A DNA stretch of 64,000 bases from Methylobacterium sp. W2 (GCF_020662345.1 NZ_VMOA01000006.1:87967-151966); one strand, 5' to 3'; numbered from the stretch's first letter, positions 30,658 through 39,816 are shown. A program made the numbers and translations. The notes: generated by a model not told the origin, from the letters alone.

Positions 30658-31269
30658 ATGGGGTCATTGCGCGTCACAGGCCACGGCCTGGACCTCGGCG
30701 AAGCCCTTCGCGGGCGTGTCGAAGAGCGAATGGCCGCCACCTTGTCGAAATATCTCGACAGCCACATGAACGGCACCTGCTCCGGCCATGTGACGCTTCG
30801 ACGGGATGGGACGGCCTACCGTACCGATTGCGTGCTTCACCTCGTCTCGGGCCTCACGCTCGAAGCGTCCGCCGCCTCACACGACGCGCATTCGAGCTTC
30901 GAGCAGACGGCGGACAAGCTCGAGAAGCGCCTGAGGCGCTATAAGCATCGGCTCAAGGATCATGGCGCGGCCCTGCATGAGGGCGCCACCGTCCAGGCGG
31001 CCTACGCCGTCTTCGCTGCGCCGAGCGATGCGGAGGAGGACGTTATCGATGACGACCTCGCCGAGGACGAAGAGGCTCACCCGCCCGTGGTCGCCGAGAG
31101 CACCAGGGCGCTCAAGCGCCATTCGGTGAGCGAGGCTGTCACCGCTCTCGATCTCACGGGTGCCCCGGTGATCGTGTTCGTTCACGCTGGTACCGGCCGC
31201 ATCAACGTCGTATACCGCCGTAGTGACGGAGCGATCGGTTGGGTGGACCCGCCGGAGGCGGCAGCTTAA
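30658..31269 (+). CDS. hpf: Long-form ribosome hibernation promoting factor
   Basis: 203 residues. The S30AE fold is at residues 1-100 (MGSLRVTGHGLDLGEALRGRVEERMAATLSKY, then TADKLEKRLRRYKHRLKDH), followed by an acidic linker and a C-terminal dimerisation domain (KRHSVSEAVTALDLTGAPVIVFVHAGTGRINVVYRRSDG). The long form pairs two 70S ribosomes into 100S dimers in stationary phase. ATG 30658 follows a strong GGAGG site. Positioned between rpoN and ptsN as in most proteobacteria. Confidence 0.95.
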   Translation: MGSLRVTGHGLDLGEALRGRVEERMAATLSKYLDSHMNGTCSGHVTLRRDGTAYRTDCVLHLVSGLTLEASAASHDAHSSFEQTADKLEKRLRRYKHRLKDHGAALHEGATVQAAYAVFAAPSDAEEDVIDDDLAEDEEAHPPVVAESTRALKRHSVSEAVTALDLTGAPVIVFVHAGTGRINVVYRRSDGAIGWVDPPEAAA

Positions 31270-31392
31270 CGCGCTCTGCCGGCTGCGTGCCGACCATCGG
31301 CCGCCTCGGGATGCGTGGGAACCACGCATCCGCAGCGCTAGTGTAGACGAGCGGGGGCCTGTGGGTCGCCGCCGATGGGGCGATGGTCCTTC

Positions 31393-31860
31393 ATGCCGAT
31401 TCTGGAATTCCTCAGTCCGGATTCCGTGGTGACCTCTCTGCGCGCTCGCGCGAAGAAGCAGATCCTCCAGGAATTGAGCACCCATGCGGTGCGCCAGCTT
31501 CCCGCTCTCGACGAGCGTGAGGTGTTCGAGACTCTTATGCAGCGGGAGCGCCTCGGCTCCACGGGCATCGGCGACGGCGTCGCCATTCCCCATGGCAAGC
31601 TTCCGGGCCTCGACCGGCTGTTCGGCCTCGTCGCACGGCTGGAGAAGCCGGTGGATTTCGAATCCCTCGACGGTCAGCCAATCGACATCGCCTTTCTCCT
31701 CCTCGCCCCGGAAGGTGCTGGCGCGGAGCATCTCAAGGCTCTGGCGCAAGTGGCGCGGCTCCTGCGCGAGCCGGGGGTTCTTGACCGGATACGGGCCGCT
31801 AGAGATGCCAGTGCCCTCTATGCGCTGCTGACCCAGCCTACGAAATCCGAGGCGGCATGA
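31393..31860 (+). CDS. ptsN: Nitrogen PTS enzyme IIA
   Basis: 155 residues. The phosphorylatable histidine is His67 in GVAIPHGKLPGL. This EIIA-Ntr relays phosphate from NPr and signals nitrogen and potassium status; a potassium transporter gene (kup) is elsewhere in the window but not linked. The start ATG 31393 gives the canonical MPILEFLSPDSVV; two ATGs just upstream are also open. The stop overlaps the next gene (ATGA). Confidence 0.94.
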   Translation: MPILEFLSPDSVVTSLRARAKKQILQELSTHAVRQLPALDEREVFETLMQRERLGSTGIGDGVAIPHGKLPGLDRLFGLVARLEKPVDFESLDGQPIDIAFLLLAPEGAGAEHLKALAQVARLLREPGVLDRIRAARDASALYALLTQPTKSEAA

Positions 31861-32198
31861 TCCCGATGGACGTGAAGGCGGAGCGGGCGCTGGTGGCGGC
31901 CGCGATGGCGGGACTTGTCCTGTCGCAGACGCCGGCGCTGGCCGACGTGACCTGCGCTCGCGACGTGCTCGTGGCCAACTCGATGCAGCGTCAGGCGATC
32001 GACCAGCTCGAGCAGGCGGATGGCGACGATTCCAACCGCTGCCGGGTCTGGCGCCGCCACGTGGAAACCATGCGCCGGGTTGCCAGCGTCTACGGCCGCT
32101 GCCTGTCGGGGGCCGAGCGCGCCGCCAAGCTCGCCGAGGTGCAGACATCCGAGAAGGATTTCTCCGGCATCATCCGGACGCGCTGCCGCGGGCTGTAG
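31857..32198 (+). CDS. Small exported hypothetical protein
   Basis: 113 residues. A signal peptide (about 1-29, cleavage near ALADV) is followed by about 84 residues rich in Arg/Asp/Glu with four cysteines (C33, C62, C82, C109 by eye). I do not recognise the family. Its ATG overlaps the ptsN stop by four bases, so it is translated with ptsN. The exported, cysteine-containing form suggests a small periplasmic protein. Confidence 0.7.
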   Translation: MIPMDVKAERALVAAAMAGLVLSQTPALADVTCARDVLVANSMQRQAIDQLEQADGDDSNRCRVWRRHVETMRRVASVYGRCLSGAERAAKLAEVQTSEKDFSGIIRTRCRGL

Positions 32199-32334
32199 AT
32201 CGTCTGCCCGAAAGGCCGGAACCGGTTTTCGGACGAGCCGATGCGGTAAGGGTAGGGTGCGGCCGGCACACAGGCTGTTACGGCCAGTCGATTGACTCCG
32301 GCCCCTGGCGCTGGCTGTCCTCACCCGCGCCGCC

Positions 32335-33747
32335 ATGTTGTTCACCCGCCTCCCCGACGATCTGTTCAAGCCGTTGGCCTCGCCGAGCCGGGCCTTCAAC
32401 GCGGCCCTGCTTCTGCATCTGCATGCCAGGGTGTTCGCCGAGACCACCGAACCCCTGCGCAAGAGTGAGCTGCTCGCCTCCATCGGTGATTTCTCCGTCG
32501 ACTGGTCCCAGGGTGAGATCGCCGACGACGAGGCGACGCCGGTCGATCCGGTAGAGCGTCGCTCGGCGGTCTACCGGCGGCTTCTCGATGCCGGCTGGCT
32601 GGTGGAACGGCGCGAACGCTACGTGCCGGTGGTCGATTTCGATCCGGATGCCCGCCTCGTCATCGAAGAACTCGCCCGTCTCGACCGGGGTGAGACCCGC
32701 TCCTATGGCGGCGCGGTGCTGGAGGTGCTGGGCAGCCTGGAAAGCGCGGTGGCCAACCCGGCCGAACGCTCGGAGGCCCTGGTCAATGCGGCCAAGGCCT
32801 CGCGTGCCTTCCTCGGCCATCTGCGCAGCCTCGCCGGCTCCATGCGCAAGATCGAGGAGCGGATCCTGCGCGAGGAGGACCAGGGCGTCGCGTTCCGCCT
32901 CTATTTCGAGGAGTTCGTGGCGCGCCATCTTGTCAGCGACTACCGCACCCTGCACACCCGCCTGAACCCGTTCCGCTTCCGCTCCGGCATTGTCCGCGAG
33001 GCGGGCCGCGCCCTGCGCGACGATCTCACCCTCCGGGCCCTGGCCGAAGCGGGCCTGCGCGAGGGAAGGGCGCCCGACCTGTCCCTCGCCGAGCGGGCGG
33101 TGCGGGCGGATCTCGCCGAGATCCTGTCGATCTTCGAGGGGCTCGACCGGCATCTCGACGCCGTGGCCGACATCGTGGCACGCCTCGAGCGCCGGATCGC
33201 GGCGGCCCTGCGCTACACCGACCATCGCGATTCTGACCGGATCGAGCGTACCGCCGCAGCGTTGCGGGCGGTGGGCGCCGCCGAATGGTCGGAGACAGGT
33301 CCCTCCGCCGAGGTCTCGCTCCTACGTCCGCCCATCGGCGAGCCGCATCTCTACACCCCCCGCATGCGGCGCGCGGCGATCCTGTCCGAGCCGCTGCCGG
33401 AGATCCATCTCGACCCGGCCATCGAGGCCTTCATCCTGGCCAAGGACGCCTTCCGCCAGCGGGTGATGGTGACGCCGGAGCGCGTCATCGCCTTCGTCGA
33501 GCGCAAGCTCGGGGCGAGCCCCGCCATCCGGGGCTCCGAGATCGTGGTGGCGGATGTGGACGAATTCGTCGTGTTCCAGCGCCTGCGCGAGATCGACGTG
33601 CTGTTCGACGGCATCCTGACCACGCGCTACCGCCTCTCGCGGATCGCGGGCCGCGTCTCCAACGGCTGGCTCGACTGCCCGGATTTCCTGGTGGAGCGAC
33701 GAAACTCGGCGGTCCACCCGGTATCGGTTCGTCAGCGCGGCGACTGA
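32335..33747 (+). CDS. jetA: Wadjet JetA-like (DUF5716 / MukF-MksF-like) kleisin subunit
   Basis: 470 residues. The N-terminal block RLPDDLFKPLASPSRAFNAALLLHLHARVF and the winged-helix-like region that follows fit JetA of type II/III Wadjet systems (Pfam JetA, formerly DUF5716), a MukF/MksF-type kleisin. A helical middle (about 110-330) precedes a second conserved winged-helix-like C-terminal part. In Wadjet the kleisin joins the JetC ATPase heads and recruits JetB. It lies upstream of a DUF4194 gene and an SMC-like ATPase gene, which supports the assignment. ATG 32335 has a weak ribosome-binding site. Confidence 0.82.
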   Translation: MLFTRLPDDLFKPLASPSRAFNAALLLHLHARVFAETTEPLRKSELLASIGDFSVDWSQGEIADDEATPVDPVERRSAVYRRLLDAGWLVERRERYVPVVDFDPDARLVIEELARLDRGETRSYGGAVLEVLGSLESAVANPAERSEALVNAAKASRAFLGHLRSLAGSMRKIEERILREEDQGVAFRLYFEEFVARHLVSDYRTLHTRLNPFRFRSGIVREAGRALRDDLTLRALAEAGLREGRAPDLSLAERAVRADLAEILSIFEGLDRHLDAVADIVARLERRIAAALRYTDHRDSDRIERTAAALRAVGAAEWSETGPSAEVSLLRPPIGEPHLYTPRMRRAAILSEPLPEIHLDPAIEAFILAKDAFRQRVMVTPERVIAFVERKLGASPAIRGSEIVVADVDEFVVFQRLREIDVLFDGILTTRYRLSRIAGRVSNGWLDCPDFLVERRNSAVHPVSVRQRGD

Positions 33748-33762
33748 GCGGAGACGAGTCCC

Positions 33763-33781
33763 CCCATCGGGCTACGATGGG
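33763..33781 (+). other. Hairpin just after jetA
   Basis: CCCATCG (33763-33769) pairs with CGATGGG (33775-33781) around GGCTA, 15 bases past the jetA stop. With no U-run it is more likely a partial attenuator or RNA end than a strong terminator. Confidence 0.5.
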
Positions 33782-33917
33782 TGACGACACTGGAGTGCTG
33801 CCGGATCACATTGATGTTTCCGGACTTGGCAGATGTTGAAAGTAGGATCATGCTTCCTCAAGATCCGCCGAAGATGCGGGGCCTGCGGAAGCTGCAGGAA
33901 TATCGGGAGATGCGCCG

Positions 33918-34184
33918 ATGACGTCCGGGAAATGCTTGATCAAGTCCGCCTGGATCGCGGTCGAGGTGGGCAAGGAGCGATCCGAGCGCGTGCTCGTGGT
34001 CGAGACCTACATCGCCGTCAGTCCGCTGGAACGGAACTTCGATCCCTCCCGCTACGACCGGGTCGTGGCGGAGGTCCAGCGCGTGCTTGCCGAGAACCCG
34101 TCCATCGACCGCGCCTCGATCCTGAGCATGCATCGTGACACCCAGTGCCTGTCGCTGTTCAAGGCGACGCAGCAAGCCGCGTGA
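33918..34184 (+). CDS. Unknown 88-residue protein between jetA and jetB
   Basis: A small soluble protein without signal peptide or membrane segment. I do not recognise any family. It has a mixed alpha/beta pattern with a strand (RVLVVETYIAVS) and a helix (YDRVVAEVQRVLAEN). ATG 33918 has GGGAG about nine bases upstream. It sits inside what is normally a compact jetA-jetB-jetC operon, 170 bases after jetA and 91 bases before jetB, on the same strand. Accessory, regulatory or chance placement cannot be distinguished from the sequence. Confidence 0.65.
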   Translation: MTSGKCLIKSAWIAVEVGKERSERVLVVETYIAVSPLERNFDPSRYDRVVAEVQRVLAENPSIDRASILSMHRDTQCLSLFKATQQAA

Positions 34185-34275
34185 GCGCCAGGCCTTTGTG
34201 AAACGACTGCGATCCGGGTAACGAGGCGCCACGGCGGGACTCGCGTTCCGCCTTGACGCTTCATGGATTGACGGG

Positions 34276-34911
34276 ATGATCGAGGCCTTCCGCGCCATTG
34301 TCGACGGCGACGAGCCTCCGCCTCCGGGGACGCGGGCACCGTCCGACGAGGATCTGACGCGGGCGCTCCAGGTGCTGCTCAAGAGCCAATGCGTTTATTC
34401 CGACACCCCCGGCATCGGGCGCTCCTATGAGATCGCCCGGCACTACGCGCCCTTCTTCAAGAGCTACTTTGCCTGCCTCGGATACGGGTTCGAAGTCTCG
34501 CCCCGCGACCAGATGGTGTTCCTGCGCGTGCCGCCGGACGGGGTGCGCCACGACGGCCAGGCCGAGCGCCTGCGCAAGGACGAGACCCTCGTCCTGCTCG
34601 CCCTGCGTCTCGCTTACGAGGAGGGGCTGCGCGCGCACCGCGTCACCACCGACGGCGTGGTGGAATGCACCACCGACGACATCGCCGAATCGATCCGCAC
34701 CGCCGCCCGCAGCGAGGCGCCGGAGGAGGCGCGCCTCACCGAGATCCTCCGCCTCTTCGCCCGCAAGGGCGCCCTGCGCCTGGGCGAGCGCGACAAGGCC
34801 GAGAAGATCACGCCACTGATGCTGCTTCCCGGGATCGCTGTGCTCTCCCCCGATGCCTGGATGGAACAGGTCCGCGCCTGGGCCGCGGCGCGCCTCGACG
34901 ACGACGGCTGA
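34276..34911 (+). CDS. jetB: Wadjet JetB-like (DUF4194 / MksE-like) subunit
   Basis: 211 residues. The DUF4194 pattern appears as the N-terminal LTRALQVLLKSQCVYSD, then SYEIARHYAPFFKSYFACLGYGFEVS and the helical middle RKDETLVLLALRLAYEEGL. DUF4194 proteins are the MukE/MksE-like winged-helix partner that binds the kleisin and helps load DNA. It is followed 27 bases later by the SMC-like jetC on the same strand. The ribosome-binding site before ATG 34276 is weak, suggesting low expression or coupling. Confidence 0.82.
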   Translation: MIEAFRAIVDGDEPPPPGTRAPSDEDLTRALQVLLKSQCVYSDTPGIGRSYEIARHYAPFFKSYFACLGYGFEVSPRDQMVFLRVPPDGVRHDGQAERLRKDETLVLLALRLAYEEGLRAHRVTTDGVVECTTDDIAESIRTAARSEAPEEARLTEILRLFARKGALRLGERDKAEKITPLMLLPGIAVLSPDAWMEQVRAWAAARLDDDG

Positions 34912-34938
34912 AAGCGGGTCGCCGGGGCCGGCGAACCG

Positions 34939-37900
34939 ATGGTTAAGATTTCACATGAAAACATTCCGGTGCGGGGAGGCACCCTCCCTCCCATGCAGGA
35001 GGTGACGCTGCCCCCCGACTTGCATCACGGGCCGACGGCGTCCATGCCGGGCCACCGAAACGCCCCGCAGAGAGCCGCCCGACCGGTGTACCGCCTCACC
35101 GACATCGTCCTCTCCAACTGGTACCTGATCCGGCGTGAGCAGATCCGCATCCGGGGTGCGGCTGCCCTGGTGGGGCCGACGGGCGCCGGCAAGTCGACAA
35201 TCTTCGATGCGGTGGGAACGGTGCTGGCCGGCAACAATGCCAGCCGGCTCGCCCTCAATGCCTCCGCCTCCGGGCGCAGCGCCCGCACCGTTCGTGATTA
35301 CTGCCTCGGCTGGATCAGCGACCCGGCCGAGGGCGGCCGCCCGACCCGCGAGACCTGCGAGACCCTGATCGTCCTGGTCTTCGAGAACGAGACCACCGGC
35401 CGCGTCGTCTCGGTGGGCCTCGCCCTCGCTGCCCGCGCCGAAGACAGCCGCGAGACTACGTTGTCGCGCTTCATCGCGGTCGGCCACCGGTTCGAGATCG
35501 CCGATTACGTGCGCGAGACCGCTGAGGGCAGCTTCGTCGCGCCCTGGCCGGAAATCGCCAAGGATCTGCGCATCCAGGCCGATCGGTTCGAGGAATTCCG
35601 CTCGTCGGGAGAGCGCTTTACTGCCGAACTCTTGGCGCTCATGCGCGAGGGGGCGTCGAGCCCGGAGCCGCGGCATTTCCTGCGCACCTTCTCCAACGCC
35701 GTAGCGTTCAAGCCGATCTTCGATTCTTCCGCCTTCGTGCGCTCCTTCGTGCTCGAACCGGAGCCCCTGGACGTCGCCCGTATCCGCCAGTCGGTGGAGA
35801 ATTGGCGCCGTCTCCTGGAGACGATCGAGGAGTTGGAGCGGCGGCTTTCCCATCTCGGGCGCATCCTCAAACGCTACGAAACCTGGGCAGAGGCTAGCCT
35901 CTCGGCTACCCTCGACGATCTGCGAGCCGCCGCCGCCGACCTGCGCCGCCGCATTCTCGACTATGCGACCGCCCGTTCCAGGCTCGGCGAGGTGGCCGAG
36001 CGCTTGCGCATCGCCCGCGAGAGCGTCGCCACCAGCCAGGGCTTCGTGCGCGAGATCGATGGGGAGATCGCAGGCAAGAAGGCGATGCTCGCCGGGAGCC
36101 AGGGGGAGGGGCGGCTCGCTGCCTCGAATGCCGGCCTCGCCATGCTGGCGCGCGACAAGCGCGACCTCTCAGCCCGCGTCTCCGACCTCGTGGGGATGGT
36201 GCAGGAGGCGGGCAAGCTCAACACCCTGTTTGCCGAGATCCAGCGGATCGACCCTGACGCCGCCCGGATCGTGGCCGCGTGCTCGCGCTCCGGCCTGCGC
36301 CGCGATGCGCCCCCTGAGGAATCCCTGCGCATGGACGGTCCCCTCGGCGGGTTGATCGATATGCTCGCGGCCCTGCCCGACATCGCCACCCCCCTCGACA
36401 CCGCCGCCGAGGACATGGCCCTGCGCGCCCGCGCCCAGGAGAAGGAGGCGCAGGCCCTTTCGGCCGAGATTGGCACCGGACGGGCGGGCGGTGCGCGCCT
36501 CTCCTCCGACACGGCGGGCTTTCGCGATGAGCTCGCCCGGGTCGGGATCGAGGCTACGCCGATCTGCGAGCTTGCCGAGATCACCGATCCGAAATGGGGG
36601 GCGGCCTTGGAGGGCTTGCTCGGCGGAGCTCGTGAGGCCCTGGTGGTCGAACCGGACCGGCTGAACGACGCCTTTGCCCACCTCGAAGCCCGCAAGAGCC
36701 AGTTCTACCGCTGCTTGCTGGTCAAAACCACGGACACCGCCCGGCGCCGGGGAGGGCGCGACGACGAGGGGCCGATCTCGTTGATCGAGACCCGCGATCC
36801 CCATGCGCAGGCCTTCCTCGCCGCGCGCCTCGGCGGCTACGATCTCGCCCCCAACGACGCGGCGCTGGCCCATATGAGCCGCGCGGTGGCGCCGAGCGGC
36901 CGCTCGACCTCCGGCATGGCCTATTCCGTGGTGCGGCCAGTTCAATTGATGATGACGCGGGGCAGCCGCGGTCCCACGGCGGAGGGACGGCAGAACCTGG
37001 AGCGCGCGGTGGCCGAGGCGCGGCGCCTGCGTGGCGAGGCGGGCGTGCTGCGCGAGGCCGCCCGCATCGCCGCCATGCTGCGGGTCCGCCTCGCGGAGGC
37101 GAATCTCGACATCGTCTCCCTGCGCCAGGAGGCCGACGCCATGGAAGGGCGCCGGCGCAGCCTCACCACCGAGCGTGAGGCGGTGGAGAAGGCCGATACC
37201 GGCGCGCTGGAGGCCGAGATCAAGGAACTCGCGAAGGAGCGCTCGGCCTATCTCACCGAGCTGGTCCAGGTGCTGGAGCCCAAGCGCGACGCTCTGCTCG
37301 GCGAGGAGGCCGGGCTGAAGGCAAAGGTCGCTACCGCGCGGGAGGCGATACGCGGCGCGCTCCAGGCGAGGCGCAGCGCCCATGCGCGCTGGATCGCCGG
37401 CGATTCCGTCCGCATCCGTCTCGTCCGGCCCGAGGGGGTCGACCCGCTGGCGGTGGCAAACGCCCGGGCCGACGCGGCGGGCCTGGACTCCAAGGAACTA
37501 GCGGCTCTGGCCAATGCAGCGCGCGGCGCCGCCCGCGAGGCGATGGAGACGGCACGCACGCAAGGCCGTGCCGCCGAGCGTGATCTCGCCGAGTATTGCG
37601 TGCAATGGCGGATCGAGAACCCGCTCGGCAGCAGCGACGCCCCGGCCTCGTTCGGCTTTTCCTGGGTCGCTCGCGCCCATGACGAGGTGGCGGGCCACGA
37701 GTTGCGGCGCTATCGCGACCAGGCGGTGCGCGCGGAGAGCGAGATGCGCCGCCTCATGACCGAGGATCTGCTGACGCGCCTCGCCGACAAGTTCGAGCGG
37801 GTCCGCACCCGCCTCGAGGCCCTGAACGAGCGGCTCTCGACCCAGACCTTCACCGGCCAGACCTACGCGTTCGAGGCCACCGTCGATCGTCGCTACGCCG

Positions 37901-38541
37901 CCGTGCATGCGCTCGCCACCGAAGTGGCGCGCTCGGCCGACGCGGCACAGGCGATTCTGCCGGGGGAAGGCGAGGAAGCGCCTTCGGGTCCGCTCGCTGC
38001 CGCCATAGAGGAGATCACCGCCCTGATCGCCGGCGACGAGAGCGCGGCGCGGCTCGCCGATTACCGCAACTATTTCGTCTACGAGATCGGCATGCGCGAC
38101 AAGGCGGGCAACCGCACCACCATGTCGAACCGGGCCCTTCGCGGCTCGGGCGGCGAGGCGCAGGCGCCGTTCTACGTGGCCATCGCCGCCTCGTTGGCCT
38201 CCGCCTACTACCCCGGCGACAGGCCTGGCGACGAGAACCCCGGCCTCGGCCTCTGTCTCCTCGACGAGGCCTTCTCCAAGCTCGACGTGCGCAACTCGCA
38301 GGCCCTGGTAGATCTCTATCAGGCCTGGGGGCTGCAACTCCTCATCGCGGCGCCCGAGGACAAGCGCACGACCCTCACCGAGGTGATGGACACCATCGTC
38401 ACCGTCTACAAGAGCCCGGACCTGACCTCGGTGCGGATCGAGGCGGAGCACCCGCTGGAAACGGCCAAACGCGCGCTCGCGGCCATCAATCCGGAGCGGC
38501 AGGGAATCGAGACGTTCCGGATCTCCGACGCGGCGGAGTGA
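34939..38541 (+). CDS. jetC: Wadjet JetC-like SMC/MksB-type ATPase
   Basis: 1200 residues from ATG 34939; ATGs at 34993 and 35044 are alternatives. The Walker A motif GPTGAGKST is at residues 79-87. Two long coiled-coil arms (roughly 280-450 and 690-960) flank a hinge-like middle (WGAALEGLLGGAREALVVEPD). The ABC signature SGGEAQ starts at residue 1070, and Walker B LCLLDEAF ends with D1109 and E1110. It is an SMC-type motor that in Wadjet extrudes and tests DNA for small circles. ATP-binding residues appear intact. No jetD (topoisomerase-like nuclease) follows; the next gene is a converging ABC ATPase 47 bases away. Confidence 0.88.
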   Translation: MVKISHENIPVRGGTLPPMQEVTLPPDLHHGPTASMPGHRNAPQRAARPVYRLTDIVLSNWYLIRREQIRIRGAAALVGPTGAGKSTIFDAVGTVLAGNNASRLALNASASGRSARTVRDYCLGWISDPAEGGRPTRETCETLIVLVFENETTGRVVSVGLALAARAEDSRETTLSRFIAVGHRFEIADYVRETAEGSFVAPWPEIAKDLRIQADRFEEFRSSGERFTAELLALMREGASSPEPRHFLRTFSNAVAFKPIFDSSAFVRSFVLEPEPLDVARIRQSVENWRRLLETIEELERRLSHLGRILKRYETWAEASLSATLDDLRAAAADLRRRILDYATARSRLGEVAERLRIARESVATSQGFVREIDGEIAGKKAMLAGSQGEGRLAASNAGLAMLARDKRDLSARVSDLVGMVQEAGKLNTLFAEIQRIDPDAARIVAACSRSGLRRDAPPEESLRMDGPLGGLIDMLAALPDIATPLDTAAEDMALRARAQEKEAQALSAEIGTGRAGGARLSSDTAGFRDELARVGIEATPICELAEITDPKWGAALEGLLGGAREALVVEPDRLNDAFAHLEARKSQFYRCLLVKTTDTARRRGGRDDEGPISLIETRDPHAQAFLAARLGGYDLAPNDAALAHMSRAVAPSGRSTSGMAYSVVRPVQLMMTRGSRGPTAEGRQNLERAVAEARRLRGEAGVLREAARIAAMLRVRLAEANLDIVSLRQEADAMEGRRRSLTTEREAVEKADTGALEAEIKELAKERSAYLTELVQVLEPKRDALLGEEAGLKAKVATAREAIRGALQARRSAHARWIAGDSVRIRLVRPEGVDPLAVANARADAAGLDSKELAALANAARGAAREAMETARTQGRAAERDLAEYCVQWRIENPLGSSDAPASFGFSWVARAHDEVAGHELRRYRDQAVRAESEMRRLMTEDLLTRLADKFERVRTRLEALNERLSTQTFTGQTYAFEATVDRRYAAVHALATEVARSADAAQAILPGEGEEAPSGPLAAAIEEITALIAGDESAARLADYRNYFVYEIGMRDKAGNRTTMSNRALRGSGGEAQAPFYVAIAASLASAYYPGDRPGDENPGLGLCLLDEAFSKLDVRNSQALVDLYQAWGLQLLIAAPEDKRTTLTEVMDTIVTVYKSPDLTSVRIEAEHPLETAKRALAAINPERQGIETFRISDAAE

Positions 38542-38588
38542 GGGGAAGGCCTCCCTCCTCGATGCGCCCGGCCGTGACGATAGTGCGC

Positions 38589-39527
38589 TCAGGTCCGCTG
38601 CGACGCGGCGTTCCGGATCGCGGCGAGAGTCAGAATGGCGGGGGCACCATTCCCCGTCACCGCAAGGTGATCGGCGCCGGTCGAGAGAAGCAGTGCCAGG
38701 GCGTCCTTCAACGATGTTTCGGCAGTGACGCTTGGCGCATTCTCGGCCTCGCCGGGAACCGCGACGGCCCCGGTCTCCGTCAGCGCCAGACGGCGCAGGG
38801 CGCGGTCCTCGCCGACGAAGCTCTCGACGAAGGCGTTGGCGGGGGCGACGAGGAGGCGGTCCGGCGTGTCAGCCTGGGCGATCCGCCCCTCGCGCATCAG
38901 CACGACGCGGTCGCCCATCCGCATCGCCTCGTCGATGTCGTGAGTGACGATGATGACGGTTTTCTTGAGCCGGCGAAGGATTCCACCTATTTCGCTCTGT
39001 AGCCGGCTACGGGCTATAGGATCCACGGCGCCGAAGGGCTCGTCCATGAGGAGAACGGCCGGGTCCGCCGCCAGGGCGCGGGCAACGCCGACGCGTTGCC
39101 GCTGACCACCGGAGAGTTTGTCGGGCCTGCGGTCGCGGTACTCGCGCGGATCGAGGCCGACGAGGGCGAGCATCTCGTCCACGCGGTCCGCGATCCGGGC
39201 GCGGGTCCACCCCAGTAAGTTGGGCACGGTGGCGACGTTCTCTGCAACAGTCCGATGCGGAAACAGGCCGATACCCTGCAGGACGTAACCGATACCCCGG
39301 CGCAGCCGCACCGGATCGACCCCCACGACGTCTCGTCCATCGAGGAGGATGCGTCCCGCATCCGGCTCTACCAGCCGGTTGACCATGCGCAGGGTGGTGG
39401 ATTTACCGCAGCCGGAAGGGCCGATGAGGACGCAGGTCGTGCCTTCGGCAATGTCGAGATCGATTCCATCGACGGCCGGACGATCCGCCCCGGCAAAGCG
39501 GCGGGAGACGCCCTCGAACCGAATCAT
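38589..39527 (-). CDS. Glycine betaine/choline-type ABC transporter ATPase
   Basis: 312 residues. Walker A is GPSGCGKST, the signature [15 protein letters not shown], Walker B VLLMDEPFGAVDP, and the switch histidine is in VTHDIDEAMRMGD. The C-terminal segment (about 235-310, including SLKDALALLLSTGADHLAV) fits a single CBS-like domain as in ProV/OpuCA ATPases that sense ionic strength. No permease or binding-protein gene is adjacent, so it is an orphan here. Substrate is inferred only at the family level (quaternary amines). Confidence 0.82.
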   Translation of the reverse strand: MIRFEGVSRRFAGADRPAVDGIDLDIAEGTTCVLIGPSGCGKSTTLRMVNRLVEPDAGRILLDGRDVVGVDPVRLRRGIGYVLQGIGLFPHRTVAENVATVPNLLGWTRARIADRVDEMLALVGLDPREYRDRRPDKLSGGQRQRVGVARALAADPAVLLMDEPFGAVDPIARSRLQSEIGGILRRLKKTVIIVTHDIDEAMRMGDRVVLMREGRIAQADTPDRLLVAPANAFVESFVGEDRALRRLALTETGAVAVPGEAENAPSVTAETSLKDALALLLSTGADHLAVTGNGAPAILTLAAIRNAASQRT

Positions 39528-39552
39528 CGGCCGAGCCCTCCGGGCTTCGATC

Positions 39553-39816
39553 TCAGCAGCCGAGGCAGATTGAGCCCATCGTGGTCCGCATCTTCCGGTC
39601 CCAGGCCTTGTCGCGGGCGGCGGACACCTTTTGCGCCTTGAGCATGTCGCTTTCGGTGGAGGCCCGGTTGTAGGTGGATGTCGGCGGCTTCGTCACGCCC
39701 ATGGCGGTGGTCATGCGCTTGGGTGCCGGTTGCTGCGCCGTGTTCGATGGCTGGGCCTGGACAGGCAGGGCGACAAGCAGGCCCAGACAGACGGACGCGG
39801 CAAGGAAGCGTGTCAT
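39553..39816 (-). CDS. Small exported protein with CLGC end
   Basis: 87 residues. ATG 39816 gives a signal peptide MTRFLAASVCLGLLVALPVQA, leaving a short basic mature chain that ends IC-LGC (residues C84 and C87). I do not recognise a family. It lies 25 bases upstream of the ABC ATPase on the same strand, so the two may be co-transcribed, though nothing else ties them. The two cysteines near the end could form a disulfide or bind metal. Confidence 0.65.
   Translation of the reverse strand: MTRFLAASVCLGLLVALPVQAQPSNTAQQPAPKRMTTAMGVTKPPTSTYNRASTESDMLKAQKVSAARDKAWDRKMRTTMGSICLGC

Noticed and set aside
38541..39530. jetD hidden after jetC
   Set aside because: The next gene is an ABC ATPase on the opposite strand with clear Walker motifs, and no frame resembles a topoisomerase-like nuclease.
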